From positions 188,042-250,040 of the forward strand of contig NZ_BMWG01000009.1 of the NCBI RefSeq assembly GCF_014651115.1: a DNA stretch of 61,999 nt, read 5' to 3'. The stretch comes from Streptomyces inusitatus. GTDB lineage: Bacteria; Actinomycetota; Actinomycetes; Streptomycetales; Streptomycetaceae. The translations under genes were made by a program, and so were the position numbers. Positions 35,358-42,852 of the stretch are shown here, in pieces. Position 1 is the first letter of the stretch. Each line of letters starts with the position of its first letter. The notes beneath the pieces are model-generated. The model was not told the origin of the DNA and did no database searches. It saw only the letters and a program-made list of their open reading frames with translations.

Positions 35358-36747
35358 CTACTGGCTGAGCCGACTGGTCTTCCAGCGGGCTCTGGCCGCC
35401 GTGTATCTGGTCGCCTTCCTCACCGCCGCGTTGCAGTTCCGTGCGCTCATCGGGGAGAAGGGCATGCTTCCGGTGCCCGAGTTCGTCCGCCGGACGCGCT
35501 TTCGGGACGCCCCCGGGCTCTTCTGGCCCTACTACTCCGACCGGCTGTTCGCGCTCTGCTGCTGGACCGGGGCGGCACTGTCGGCCGCCCTGGTCGCGGG
35601 CGCGGCGGACCGGCTGCCGCTCGCGGTGGCGATGGCCTGGTGGGCCGTGCTGTGGGTGCTGTATCTGTCCATCGTCAATGTGGGGCAGATCTGGTATGGA
35701 TTCGGCTGGGAATCGCTGCTGCTGGAGACCGGCTTCCTCGCCGTCTTCCTCGGCAACGAGCGAACCGCTCCCCCTGTGCTCGTCCTCCTCCTGCTGCGGT
35801 GGGTGCTGTTCCGGGTGGAGTTCGGCGCGGGGCTGATCAAGATCCGGGGAGACCGCTGCTGGCGCGATCTGACCTGTCTGTACTACCACCACGAGACCCA
35901 GCCGATGCCGGGCCCACTGAGCTGGTTCTTCCACCGGCTGCCCCGGCCGCTCCACCGGATCGAGGCCGCCGCCAGCCATACGGTCCAACTCGTCCTGCCC
36001 GTACTGCTCTTCACCCCTCAGCCGGTGGCGACCTTCGCCGCCGCCGCCATCGTGCTGACCCAGCTGTGGCTGGTGCTCTCGGGCAATTTCTCCTGGCTGA
36101 ACTGGCTGACCATCGCCCTCGCGCTCTCCGCCATGAACCTCTCCCACCTCGCCGCCCCGCCCGCACACCCTCCCCCGTCCCCGCTCTGGTACGAGATCAC
36201 GGTGATCGCGGTCACCGGTGCCGTACTGGTGCTGAGTTACCGTCCGGCGCGCAATCTGCTCTCCCGGCGACAGCAGATGAACCGCTCCTACGACTCGCTC
36301 CATCTGGTCAACGCCTACGGCGCTTTCGGCACGGTGGGGCGGATGCGCATGGAACTGGTGGTGGAGGGCACCGACGAGACCCGACCGCACGAGGGCACGG
36401 TCTGGCGGGAGTACGGCTTCAAGGGCAAACCGACGGATCTACGCCGCCTGCCGCGCCAGTTCGCCCCCTACCATCTGCGGCTCGACTGGATGATGTGGTT
36501 CGCCGCCCTCTCCCCCGCCTACGCCCGCCCCTGGTTCGGCCCCTTCGTGCAACGCCTCCTGGAGAACGACCGCGACACCCTGCGACTGCTGGCGCACAAC
36601 CCCTTCCCCGACGCCCCGCCCACCCATGTCCGCGCCCGGCTCTACCGCTACCGGTTCACCACCTGGCGGGAGCTGCGGACCACCGGGGCCTGGTGGCACC
36701 GCACCTTCGTACGGGAGTTCCTGCGGCCGACCCGGCTGAGCCGCTGA
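35335..36747 (+). CDS. Lipase maturation factor family membrane protein
   Basis: A 470-residue multi-helix protein of the LMF1 family, whose human member helps fold lipases; bacterial roles are uncertain. Hydrophobic helices occupy about residues 15-310, containing FGWESLLLETGFLAVFLG and the family motif FRVEFGAGLIKIRGDRCWRDLTCLYYHHETQPMP-GP. The soluble C-terminal half has WREYGFKGKP, FAPYHLRLDWMMWFAAL and RARLYRYRFT. ATG 35335 lies inside the DUF1990 gene (23-base overlap); GTG codons at 35329 and 35332 are alternatives. It may act with DUF1990. Confidence 0.9.
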   Translation: MEWFADSDYWLSRLVFQRALAAVYLVAFLTAALQFRALIGEKGMLPVPEFVRRTRFRDAPGLFWPYYSDRLFALCCWTGAALSAALVAGAADRLPLAVAMAWWAVLWVLYLSIVNVGQIWYGFGWESLLLETGFLAVFLGNERTAPPVLVLLLLRWVLFRVEFGAGLIKIRGDRCWRDLTCLYYHHETQPMPGPLSWFFHRLPRPLHRIEAAASHTVQLVLPVLLFTPQPVATFAAAAIVLTQLWLVLSGNFSWLNWLTIALALSAMNLSHLAAPPAHPPPSPLWYEITVIAVTGAVLVLSYRPARNLLSRRQQMNRSYDSLHLVNAYGAFGTVGRMRMELVVEGTDETRPHEGTVWREYGFKGKPTDLRRLPRQFAPYHLRLDWMMWFAALSPAYARPWFGPFVQRLLENDRDTLRLLAHNPFPDAPPTHVRARLYRYRFTTWRELRTTGAWWHRTFVREFLRPTRLSR

Positions 36748-36794
36748 GCCGCTGGGCGAGCGGAGGCGGAGAGACGAACAGGGGCCGGACGCGG

Positions 36795-36828
36795 GACCGC
36801 CCCCGCCATGGCGGTGGCGGGGGCGGTC
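36795..36828. terminator. Strong bidirectional terminator hairpin
   Basis: A perfect 13-base stem (GACCGCCCCCGCC with GGCGGGGGCGGTC) and an eight-base loop lie between the lipase-maturation-factor gene and a convergent small gene. This separates two transcription units. Confidence 0.8.
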
Positions 36829-36843
36829 TCGTGGCGCGCGGGC

Positions 36844-37017
36844 TCAGTCGATGCCCTGCAGGATGTGCGGCTCGGCGAGGTCTTCCTCGTACCCCGCGAG
36901 CCGGATCGGCGCCGATCGGGCCCAGACTTCCAGACTGCCCAGCTCATCGGGCCGGCGAACCCGCTCGCGGATACGTTCCGGCGGTCGATGGTCGTGCTTC
37001 TTGACTTCAGTTGTCAC
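36844..37017 (-). CDS. Orphan 57-residue protein with strong ribosome binding site
   Basis: GTG at 37017 is preceded by AGAGGAG with ideal five-base spacing. The product starts TTEVKKHDHRPPERIRERV, continues RRPDELGSLEVWARSAPIRL and ends AGYEEDLAEPHILQGID. It is highly charged, has no cysteine, no signal peptide and no membrane helix; a basic N-terminal half is followed by an acidic C-terminal half. It belongs to no family I can name. It stands alone, converging on a strong terminator, with more than 360 bases without a gene upstream. A precursor peptide, small regulator or antitoxin-like protein are all open. Confidence 0.7.
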   Translation of the reverse strand: MTTEVKKHDHRPPERIRERVRRPDELGSLEVWARSAPIRLAGYEEDLAEPHILQGID

Positions 37018-37380
37018 CGCGCACTCCTCTGTGTCGCGTAACTGGGACAGGGGCGGTTCGGTCGCGGTGGCGCCGGCTCTCTGGCGGGATCGCGGCCTGG
37101 TTGCAGACGTGTCCCAGGACGGCCAAGGGGCTTTCGTGAGGCCCTTTGGTGGCGTCCGTGCACCTCAGGTTAACCAAATGAGCAGAGCATCGCTCGATGG
37201 GGCCTCATATTCCGCTTAATTCAGGCCAACGAACCATCCCTATAAGGGATTTGTGGTCGTATTGTCGGCCTGATGAGGAACCCGGATGGAGTAATCGGCT
37301 TCTCCGCCGAGGGAGTGGCCCGGCTCTGGGCCGTCCGGGTGACCGGCGCGGGCGCTTCCGGCCCACCGGAGTCGGCCGAC
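37018..37380. other. AT-richer intergenic region upstream of the orphan small gene
   Basis: About 360 bases without a supported gene, with several AT-rich patches (37168-37260) unusual for the window. It contains a hairpin at 37123-37149 and probably the promoter and leader of the 57-residue gene. The frame at 37197-37517 on the + strand is antisense noise. Confidence 0.45.
37123..37149. terminator. Hairpin in the leader region of the small gene
   Basis: CCAAGGGGC (37123-37131) pairs with GCCCTTTGG (37141-37149) with one wobble pair and a nine-base loop. It lies about 105 bases before the 57-residue gene in its direction of reading, so it could be a leader structure or attenuator rather than a simple terminator. 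Confidence 0.35.
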
Positions 37381-37824
37381 TCAGCGGATCCTGTCGTAGA
37401 CGAGGGCCAGGGTGCCGTGCTCGCCCGCGCTCTGACCGACGAGCGCCCATCGCGCCCCGGGGAGACCGTCGTCGAACAGGCGCGGCCCGCCGCCGAGGAA
37501 GACCGGGAAGACCGTGAGCGCCAACCGGTCGGCCTCGTCGGCCGCCGGCAGGGCCGTCGTCGCAGGCTTCCGGAGGCCGGTCATACGGTCGCGGGCACCT
37601 CCGCGACGGCCCCGTCCGGGACGCCCCGGTGCCGACCGGCGGAACGCGAACGAGCGGCCGTCGGCCCACCCCGGCCCCTCGGCCGCGAGCCGCTCCGCGC
37701 GGAGGCTGAGCCCGTAGCGGTCGTAGGTCGCGCGCGGGCCGTCGGTCGTCCGGTCGGCGCTTTCGGCGAGCCGGCTGAGCGCGTCCGCCAGCTCCCGCAG
37801 AGGAGCGGAGCGGAGCGCGTACAC
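37381..37824 (-). pseudogene. Remnant of a dihydrofolate-reductase (RibD C-terminal) family gene
   Basis: The last ~55 codons encode the typical end of this family: LALTVFPVFLGGGPRLFDDGLPGARWALVG, then GEHGTLALVYDRIR. The preceding part of the frame does not match the family and a second frame carries another piece, indicating deletion and frame disruption. The catalytic N-terminal half is missing, so no enzyme is expected. It is downstream of the SDR gene on the same strand. Confidence 0.55.
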
Positions 37825-37938
37825 ACGGCGTTGGCCGGAGCGCCGCCCGGAAACGGCCGATGGACGGCGGTACGAGGCGCGGGCGCGGGGCCCGGGCCCG
37901 TACCGCCGTCCATCGGTGAAGGCGATGCGGTGGTGCGG

Positions 37939-39402
37939 TTACCAGTTCGCGGGGGCGTAGTCCTTGAGGAAGCAGCCGTACAGGTCCTCGCCCGCCTCGC
38001 CGCGCACGATGGGGTCGTAGACGCGGGCCGCGCCGTCGACCAGGTCGAGCGGGGCGTGGAAGCCCTCGGCGGCGAGGCGCATCTTGTCGGGGTGCGGGCG
38101 CTCGTCGGTGATCCAGCCGGTGTCGACGGCGGTCATGAGGATGCCGTCGGTCTCGAACATCTCCTGGCCGCTGGTGCGGGTGAGCATGTTCAGCGCCGCC
38201 TTGGCCATGTTGGTGTGCGGGTGGCCCGCGCCCTTGTAGCCGCGGCTGAAGACGCCCTCCATCGCGGAGACGTTGACGACGTAGGTCCGGCGGGCCTTCG
38301 CGGCGGCCATCGCCGGGCGGAGCCGGCTGATCAGGATGAACGGGGCGGTGGAGTTGCAGAGCTGGACCTCCAGCAGCTCCACCGGGTCGACCTCGGAGAC
38401 CGTCTGGATCCAGCTGTTGGTGTCGTGCAGGTCGGGCACGAGACCGCCCGCGTCGATCGCGGTGCCGGCCTCGATCCGCGCGGGCGTGGCCGAGCCGGAG
38501 ACCAGGGCGAGACCGGTGACGTCCTCGGCGCTCAGCCCCTCGCGGGTGGCCGAGGGAAGCGCGGCGACCGAGTCGACCGCGCCGCTGCCGAAGGTGCCGA
38601 TGATCTGCGCGGGCGGCAGCACACCGGCGGGCAGCGGGGCCGACTCGGCGGCGAGCAGCTCGCTGTACGCCTGCGGGGAGCGGCGCACGGTCTGCGCGGC
38701 GTTGTTGATCAGGATGTCCAGCGGGCCTTCGGCGGCGACCGAGTCGGCGAGCGCGACGACCTGGGCCGGGTCGCGGAGATCGATTCCGACGATCTTGAGG
38801 CGGTGGATCCACTCGTCGCTGTCCGGCATCGCCTTGAACCGCCGGATGGCGTCATTGGGGAAGCGGGTGGTGACCGTGGTGTGCGCGCCGTCGCGCAGCA
38901 GCCGCAGCGCGATGTACATGCCGATCTTGGCCCGGCCGCCGGTGAGGAGGGCGCGCTTGCCGGTGAGGTCGGTACGGGCGTCCCGGCGGGCGCGGTTCTC
39001 GGCGGCGCACTGCTGGCAGAGCTGGTGGTAGAAGGCGTCGACCTCGGTGTAACGGGTCTTGCAGATGTAGCAGGACCGGGGGCGCTGGAGTATGCCCGCG
39101 ATCTCGCCGGTGACGGAGGAGGACGGCAGCAGCCCCTCGGTCTCGTCGTCGATCCGCTCGGCGGAGCCGGTGGCGGTGGCCTCGGTGACGGACCGGTCGT
39201 GCGCGGTCTTGGCGGCGCGGCGCTCCTGGCGGCGGCGCTGCTTGACCGTGCGGTAGATGCCTGCGGTGGCGCGGCGCACCATGATCGCGTCGGGGTGGTC
39301 GACGTCCAGCTTGTCGAGCTCGTCGAGCACGCTCAGGCAGACGGCCAACCGCTCCGGGTCGATTCCGGGGCCGTGGATGGGGCTGTCCTCTGTCACCGTC
39401 AT
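37939..39402 (-). CDS. SDR family oxidoreductase with N-terminal Cys4 zinc-binding module
   Basis: A 487-residue protein. The N-terminal 130 residues include a helical segment and CYICKTRYTEVDAFYHQLCQQC, two CxxC pairs that probably bind zinc. The short-chain dehydrogenase domain follows with the nucleotide-binding motif LLTGGRAKIG, LDILINNAAQTVRR and a GYKGAGHPHTNMAKAALNML segment with Asn-Met-Ala-Lys in place of the usual YxxxK, so the catalytic Tyr appears substituted. Reaction unknown. A good promoter lies about 50-80 bases upstream. Confidence 0.87.
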   Translation of the reverse strand: MTVTEDSPIHGPGIDPERLAVCLSVLDELDKLDVDHPDAIMVRRATAGIYRTVKQRRRQERRAAKTAHDRSVTEATATGSAERIDDETEGLLPSSSVTGEIAGILQRPRSCYICKTRYTEVDAFYHQLCQQCAAENRARRDARTDLTGKRALLTGGRAKIGMYIALRLLRDGAHTTVTTRFPNDAIRRFKAMPDSDEWIHRLKIVGIDLRDPAQVVALADSVAAEGPLDILINNAAQTVRRSPQAYSELLAAESAPLPAGVLPPAQIIGTFGSGAVDSVAALPSATREGLSAEDVTGLALVSGSATPARIEAGTAIDAGGLVPDLHDTNSWIQTVSEVDPVELLEVQLCNSTAPFILISRLRPAMAAAKARRTYVVNVSAMEGVFSRGYKGAGHPHTNMAKAALNMLTRTSGQEMFETDGILMTAVDTGWITDERPHPDKMRLAAEGFHAPLDLVDGAARVYDPIVRGEAGEDLYGCFLKDYAPANW

Positions 39403-39452
39403 GGCGTTGGCGTTCCTCGATCACTCACGAGCTGCGGGGTTTCAAAAGCGCA

Positions 39453-39481
39453 ACTTTACTGAGCGAAAGGGTGACGGCCAA
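39453..39481 (-). promoter_or_regulatory. Predicted promoter for the SDR gene
   Basis: TTGGCC (39476-39481) and TAAAGT (39453-39458) on the reverse strand have a 17-base spacer. The -10 element lies in a rare AT-rich patch; the leader would be about 45 bases. Confidence 0.55.
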
Positions 39482-39561
39482 ATGCGCGACAGACCCCAGC
39501 GCCCACCCCGCCTGTGACGGCACCGGCCGGGTGTGGTGAAGGACACGGTCGCGGCCGGATT

Positions 39562-40731
39562 CTAGGGCCGGGCGAGGAGTTCCTCGTACAGCGCGTAGAC
39601 GCGTTTGGCGGCCCGGTCCCAGGCGAATTCGCGCACCACGCGGCGGCGGCCGGCCGCGCCCATCCGGGCGGCTCCCCCGGGGTCGTCCAGGACTCGGTTG
39701 ACGGCCTGGGTCAGCCCCGACTCGAAGGCTTCGGGGTGCCGGGCGTCGTAGGGCACCAGCAGTCCGGTGGTGCCGTCGTCGACCACCTCGGGGATGCCGC
39801 CGACGGCGGAGGCGACCACCGCGGTGCCGCAGGCCATGGCCTCCAGGTTGATCATGCCGAGCGGTTCGTGGACGGAGGGGCAGACGAGCACGGTCGCGTG
39901 GCTGAGCAGCTGGACGAGCCGGGGGCGCGGCAGCGTGCCGGGTATCCAGTGCACGCCGTCGCGCACCCGGTCCAGCTCCGCGATCAGCGCGCGTGCCTCG
40001 GCGTCGGCCGGGGTGTCGCCGGGCGGGCCGGTGCAGAGGACGAGCTGTGCCTCGGGGTCGAGGGCGTGGGCCGCGCGCAGCAGGTGCGGCAGGCCCTTGC
40101 GGCCGGTGAGGCGGCCGACGAAGAGCGCGTAGGGGCGGGTCGGGTCGACGCCGGTGCGCTCCAGTGCGTCGGTCTCGTGGTCGGGGCGGAAGAGGAGGGT
40201 GTCGACGCCGCCGGGGATGACCCGTACCCGGTCGGGGTCGAGGGCGGGGTGGGCGGCGAGGATGTCCTGCCGCATCCGCCGGGAGACGGTGACGACCGCG
40301 TCCGCCGTCCCGATCGCGGTGCGCTCGGCCCAGCCCGCGAAGGTGTCGCCGCCGGGGGGCCGGGGGTGTGCCGGGGCCAGGGAGTGCGCGGTGATCACAT
40401 GGGGCACCCCGTACAGGAGTTTGGCGAGATGGCCCGCGAGCGAGGCGTACCAGGTGTGGGAGTGGACCAGCTCCCGGCCCGCCAGTTCGGCGGCCATGGC
40501 CAGGTCGACGGAGAGCGCGCCGAGCGCGGGGTCGGCTCCGGCGAGGGAGGCGGCGGGCCGGTGGCGGAGTACGCCCTCGGCCTCTCCGTCGCCCCAGCAG
40601 TGGACCTCCAGATCGGTCAGGGCCCGTAACTCCCGGGCGAGGAACTCGACATGGGCTCCGGCTCCCCCGGTGACGTCCGGGGGGTATTCACGAGTGAGCA
40701 GTCCCACCTTCACCCCCTGATGGTCACTCAC
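39562..40731 (-). CDS. glgA: GT4 glycosyltransferase, actinobacterial glycogen synthase (GlgA/GlgM) type
   Basis: A 389-residue retaining glycosyltransferase. The N-terminus KVGLLTREYPPDVTGGAGAHVEFLARELR is characteristic of the actinobacterial GlgA group. The C-terminal Rossmann domain has FVGRLTGRKGLPHLLRA and the acidic EPLGMINLEAMACGTAVVAS donor site. Mycobacterial homologues make maltose-1-phosphate (GlgM), so the true product may be that rather than glycogen. GTG 40731 is used; a GTG at 40713 that begins VKVGLL is closer to the usual N-terminus. glgC is not in view. Confidence 0.88.
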   Translation of the reverse strand: MSDHQGVKVGLLTREYPPDVTGGAGAHVEFLARELRALTDLEVHCWGDGEAEGVLRHRPAASLAGADPALGALSVDLAMAAELAGRELVHSHTWYASLAGHLAKLLYGVPHVITAHSLAPAHPRPPGGDTFAGWAERTAIGTADAVVTVSRRMRQDILAAHPALDPDRVRVIPGGVDTLLFRPDHETDALERTGVDPTRPYALFVGRLTGRKGLPHLLRAAHALDPEAQLVLCTGPPGDTPADAEARALIAELDRVRDGVHWIPGTLPRPRLVQLLSHATVLVCPSVHEPLGMINLEAMACGTAVVASAVGGIPEVVDDGTTGLLVPYDARHPEAFESGLTQAVNRVLDDPGGAARMGAAGRRRVVREFAWDRAAKRVYALYEELLARP

Positions 40732-40765
40732 CGGGGGCGTACGGGGAAGACGGCCGCCGGGACCG

Positions 40766-41485
40766 TCAGCGCTCGGCCCGGCGCGGCGGACGGTCGAAGA
40801 CGCAGTCGCCGCAGAGTCCGCCGCGCGGGGCCCGGTAGTAGAGACAGCAGCTGCTGCGCCGCATCCGGGGGCCGTGGACGGTGCCCGCCAGTTCGGGGCG
40901 GCGGAGGAGTCCCTCGGCGAGGGCCGCCGCCCGGGCGGCGGACTCGGGGCGGTCCGCGCCGCGCGCCCAGTCGTCGATCTGCCGTACGGCTCCGGCGAGC
41001 GCGGATCCGGCGTTGCCCTGGAGCAGCCGGCGGGAGACGGGGGTGTCGTGGCGCAGGGCCTCGGCGAGCGGTGTGAGATGGGTGAGCTGGACGGTGTCGT
41101 GGAGGGCGTCCACGGTGGCGGGCCGGGTCCGGGGGGTGTCGGGGGCGGCGCTCAGATCGAGCCAGAGGTCGTCGGGGGACGTCCGGTCGGGGGACCAGTG
41201 GAGCCGGGCGGGGTCGAGGTCGGGGAGTTCTCCGGTGAGGACGGCCGCGCCCAGGGCGACGGACCACAGCCGGGCGGCCAGTCCCAGCTGGGCGATGGAG
41301 GCGGCGACCCGGCGCTCGGGGGGCGTGTGGCGTTCGGCGACGATGTCGACACGCCGGGTGAGGGGGGCGAGGTCCCCCGCGTACACCTGGGCCAGCGGCA
41401 CCGCGCCGGGCCCGGGCCGCGGGGTGTCGGCGGAGGTCCGCAGGGCGAAGAATCCGCCGATCGAGCCCAGCTCCCGAAGATCCAC
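40766..41485 (-). CDS. FhuF-like (2Fe-2S) ferric-siderophore reductase family protein
   Basis: A 239-residue cytoplasmic protein ending in CCLYYRAPRGGLCGDC, the C-C-x10-C-x2-C cluster-binding motif of FhuF-type proteins, which reduce iron released from siderophores. The remaining N-terminal domain is variable in this family. It is encoded 34 bases upstream of the glycosyltransferase on the same strand. No siderophore gene is nearby. Confidence 0.85.
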   Translation of the reverse strand: MDLRELGSIGGFFALRTSADTPRPGPGAVPLAQVYAGDLAPLTRRVDIVAERHTPPERRVAASIAQLGLAARLWSVALGAAVLTGELPDLDPARLHWSPDRTSPDDLWLDLSAAPDTPRTRPATVDALHDTVQLTHLTPLAEALRHDTPVSRRLLQGNAGSALAGAVRQIDDWARGADRPESAARAAALAEGLLRRPELAGTVHGPRMRRSSCCLYYRAPRGGLCGDCVFDRPPRRAER

Positions 41486-41685
41486 GCCGCTCGCTCCCGT
41501 CCGTCACCCGTTCGTGATTGCCGGTGACCACACTAGTCATGCCCGAATTCGCCGCCACCCCCTCTGAGCTGCTCAAGAGTCGGTGGGTGGACTTTTGGCC
41601 TACGCTCGTACTCCGTCGGCAGTACGTCCAATTGCCTGCTCAGGGACGACGACGTGACAGCCGAACACGGGAGATCGTGGTCTCT

Positions 41686-42852
41686 ATGAGTTCCCTTGTG
41701 CTGGCAGTGGTCCTGTCGTTGGTCTCCGCGGTCGCCTACGCGGCCGGGGCGATCGTGCAGGAGCATGTCGCCGCGGCTTCCCCCGCCCGTCCGTACGCCC
41801 CGCTGAATCACGCCGGGTGGTGGCTGGCCGTCTCGCTGAACGGGGTGGGCGCGGTCCTGCACGTGGTGGCGCTGGCGTACGGCCCGCTGAGTGTGGTGCA
41901 GCCCCTCGGCGCGCTGACGATCGTGTTCGCGCTGCCGATGGCGGCGCTCTTCGTGGGGCGGCGGGCGGGTCGCGGGGCGTGGCGCGGGGCGACGCTGGCG
42001 ACGGTGGGGCTGGCCGGTCTGCTGGCGGTGGCCGGGGACACCGGCTCGCACACCCTGGGCACCGGGCAGCGCGGGGTGCTGACGGCGGTCACCCTCGGCA
42101 CGGTGGCGCTGGTCTTCCTGGTCGCGCAGACGGTCGGCCGGCCGGTGCTGCGGAGTGTGCTGCTGGCGTCGGCGGCGGGCATCGCCTTCGGCATGGGCTC
42201 GGTGTTCACCAAGAACGTGGCGATGGACTGGGAGTGGTCCCAGCCGGTGGCGCAGGGGACGAGCCTGGTGGTGATAGGAGTGCTCGCGCTCGGCGGGCTG
42301 ATGCTCTCCCAGGCGTCCTACCGGGGTGCCGGGCTGGCGGCTCCGCTGGCGACGGTGACGGTGGTCAACCCGGTCGTGGCGGCGGTGGTCGGCATCACCA
42401 TGTTCGGCGAGAGTTTCCGGTACGGGGTGCTGGGCGGGATGCTGGCGCTCGGCTTCGGCGCGCTGGCGGCGACCGGGCTCGTCCTCCTCACGACGGAGCG
42501 GCTGGCCGCTTCGGGCGGTACGGGGGCGGGCACGGCGGTGTCAGAGGCCCGGGGCGCGGCGGCGGACGCGATGCCGGAGCCGGTGCCGGTGCCCCCGGGT
42601 CCGGCGTCGGGCGCCGCACCGGCTCCGATCGGCGGCGTTCCGGCCCCGGCGGGTCCGCCGGAGGCGCGGTCAGGGGAGCGGATCGGGGAGCGGATCGGGC
42701 CGGACCTCCTGGCGGAGGCCCGGCCGCCGGTCTCAGATGGAGACGCCGCCCGCGCGGAGATAGGCGAGGGGGTCGACGTCGGATCCGTACCCCGGACCGG
42801 TGCGGACCTCGAAGTGGAGATGCGGTCCCGAGCTGTTGCCGGTGGATCCTGA
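41686..42852 (+). CDS. DMT superfamily (EamA-like) membrane transporter
   Basis: A 388-residue protein with about nine or ten hydrophobic helices in residues 1-285 (beginning LVLAVVLSLVSAVAYAAGAIVQEHV; SVVQPLGALTIVFALPMAALF; VNPVVAAVVGITMFGES). This is the DMT fold of small-molecule exporters with an internal two-fold repeat. A ~100-residue Pro/Ala/Gly-rich tail follows. The last 120 bases overlap the 3' end of the rpfD-like gene in antisense, and that part of the tail looks like a translated shadow, so a lost stop codon is possible. ATG 41686 is chosen as the first Met before the membrane helices. Confidence 0.85.
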   Translation: MSSLVLAVVLSLVSAVAYAAGAIVQEHVAAASPARPYAPLNHAGWWLAVSLNGVGAVLHVVALAYGPLSVVQPLGALTIVFALPMAALFVGRRAGRGAWRGATLATVGLAGLLAVAGDTGSHTLGTGQRGVLTAVTLGTVALVFLVAQTVGRPVLRSVLLASAAGIAFGMGSVFTKNVAMDWEWSQPVAQGTSLVVIGVLALGGLMLSQASYRGAGLAAPLATVTVVNPVVAAVVGITMFGESFRYGVLGGMLALGFGALAATGLVLLTTERLAASGGTGAGTAVSEARGAAADAMPEPVPVPPGPASGAAPAPIGGVPAPAGPPEARSGERIGERIGPDLLAEARPPVSDGDAARAEIGEGVDVGSVPRTGADLEVEMRSRAVAGGS

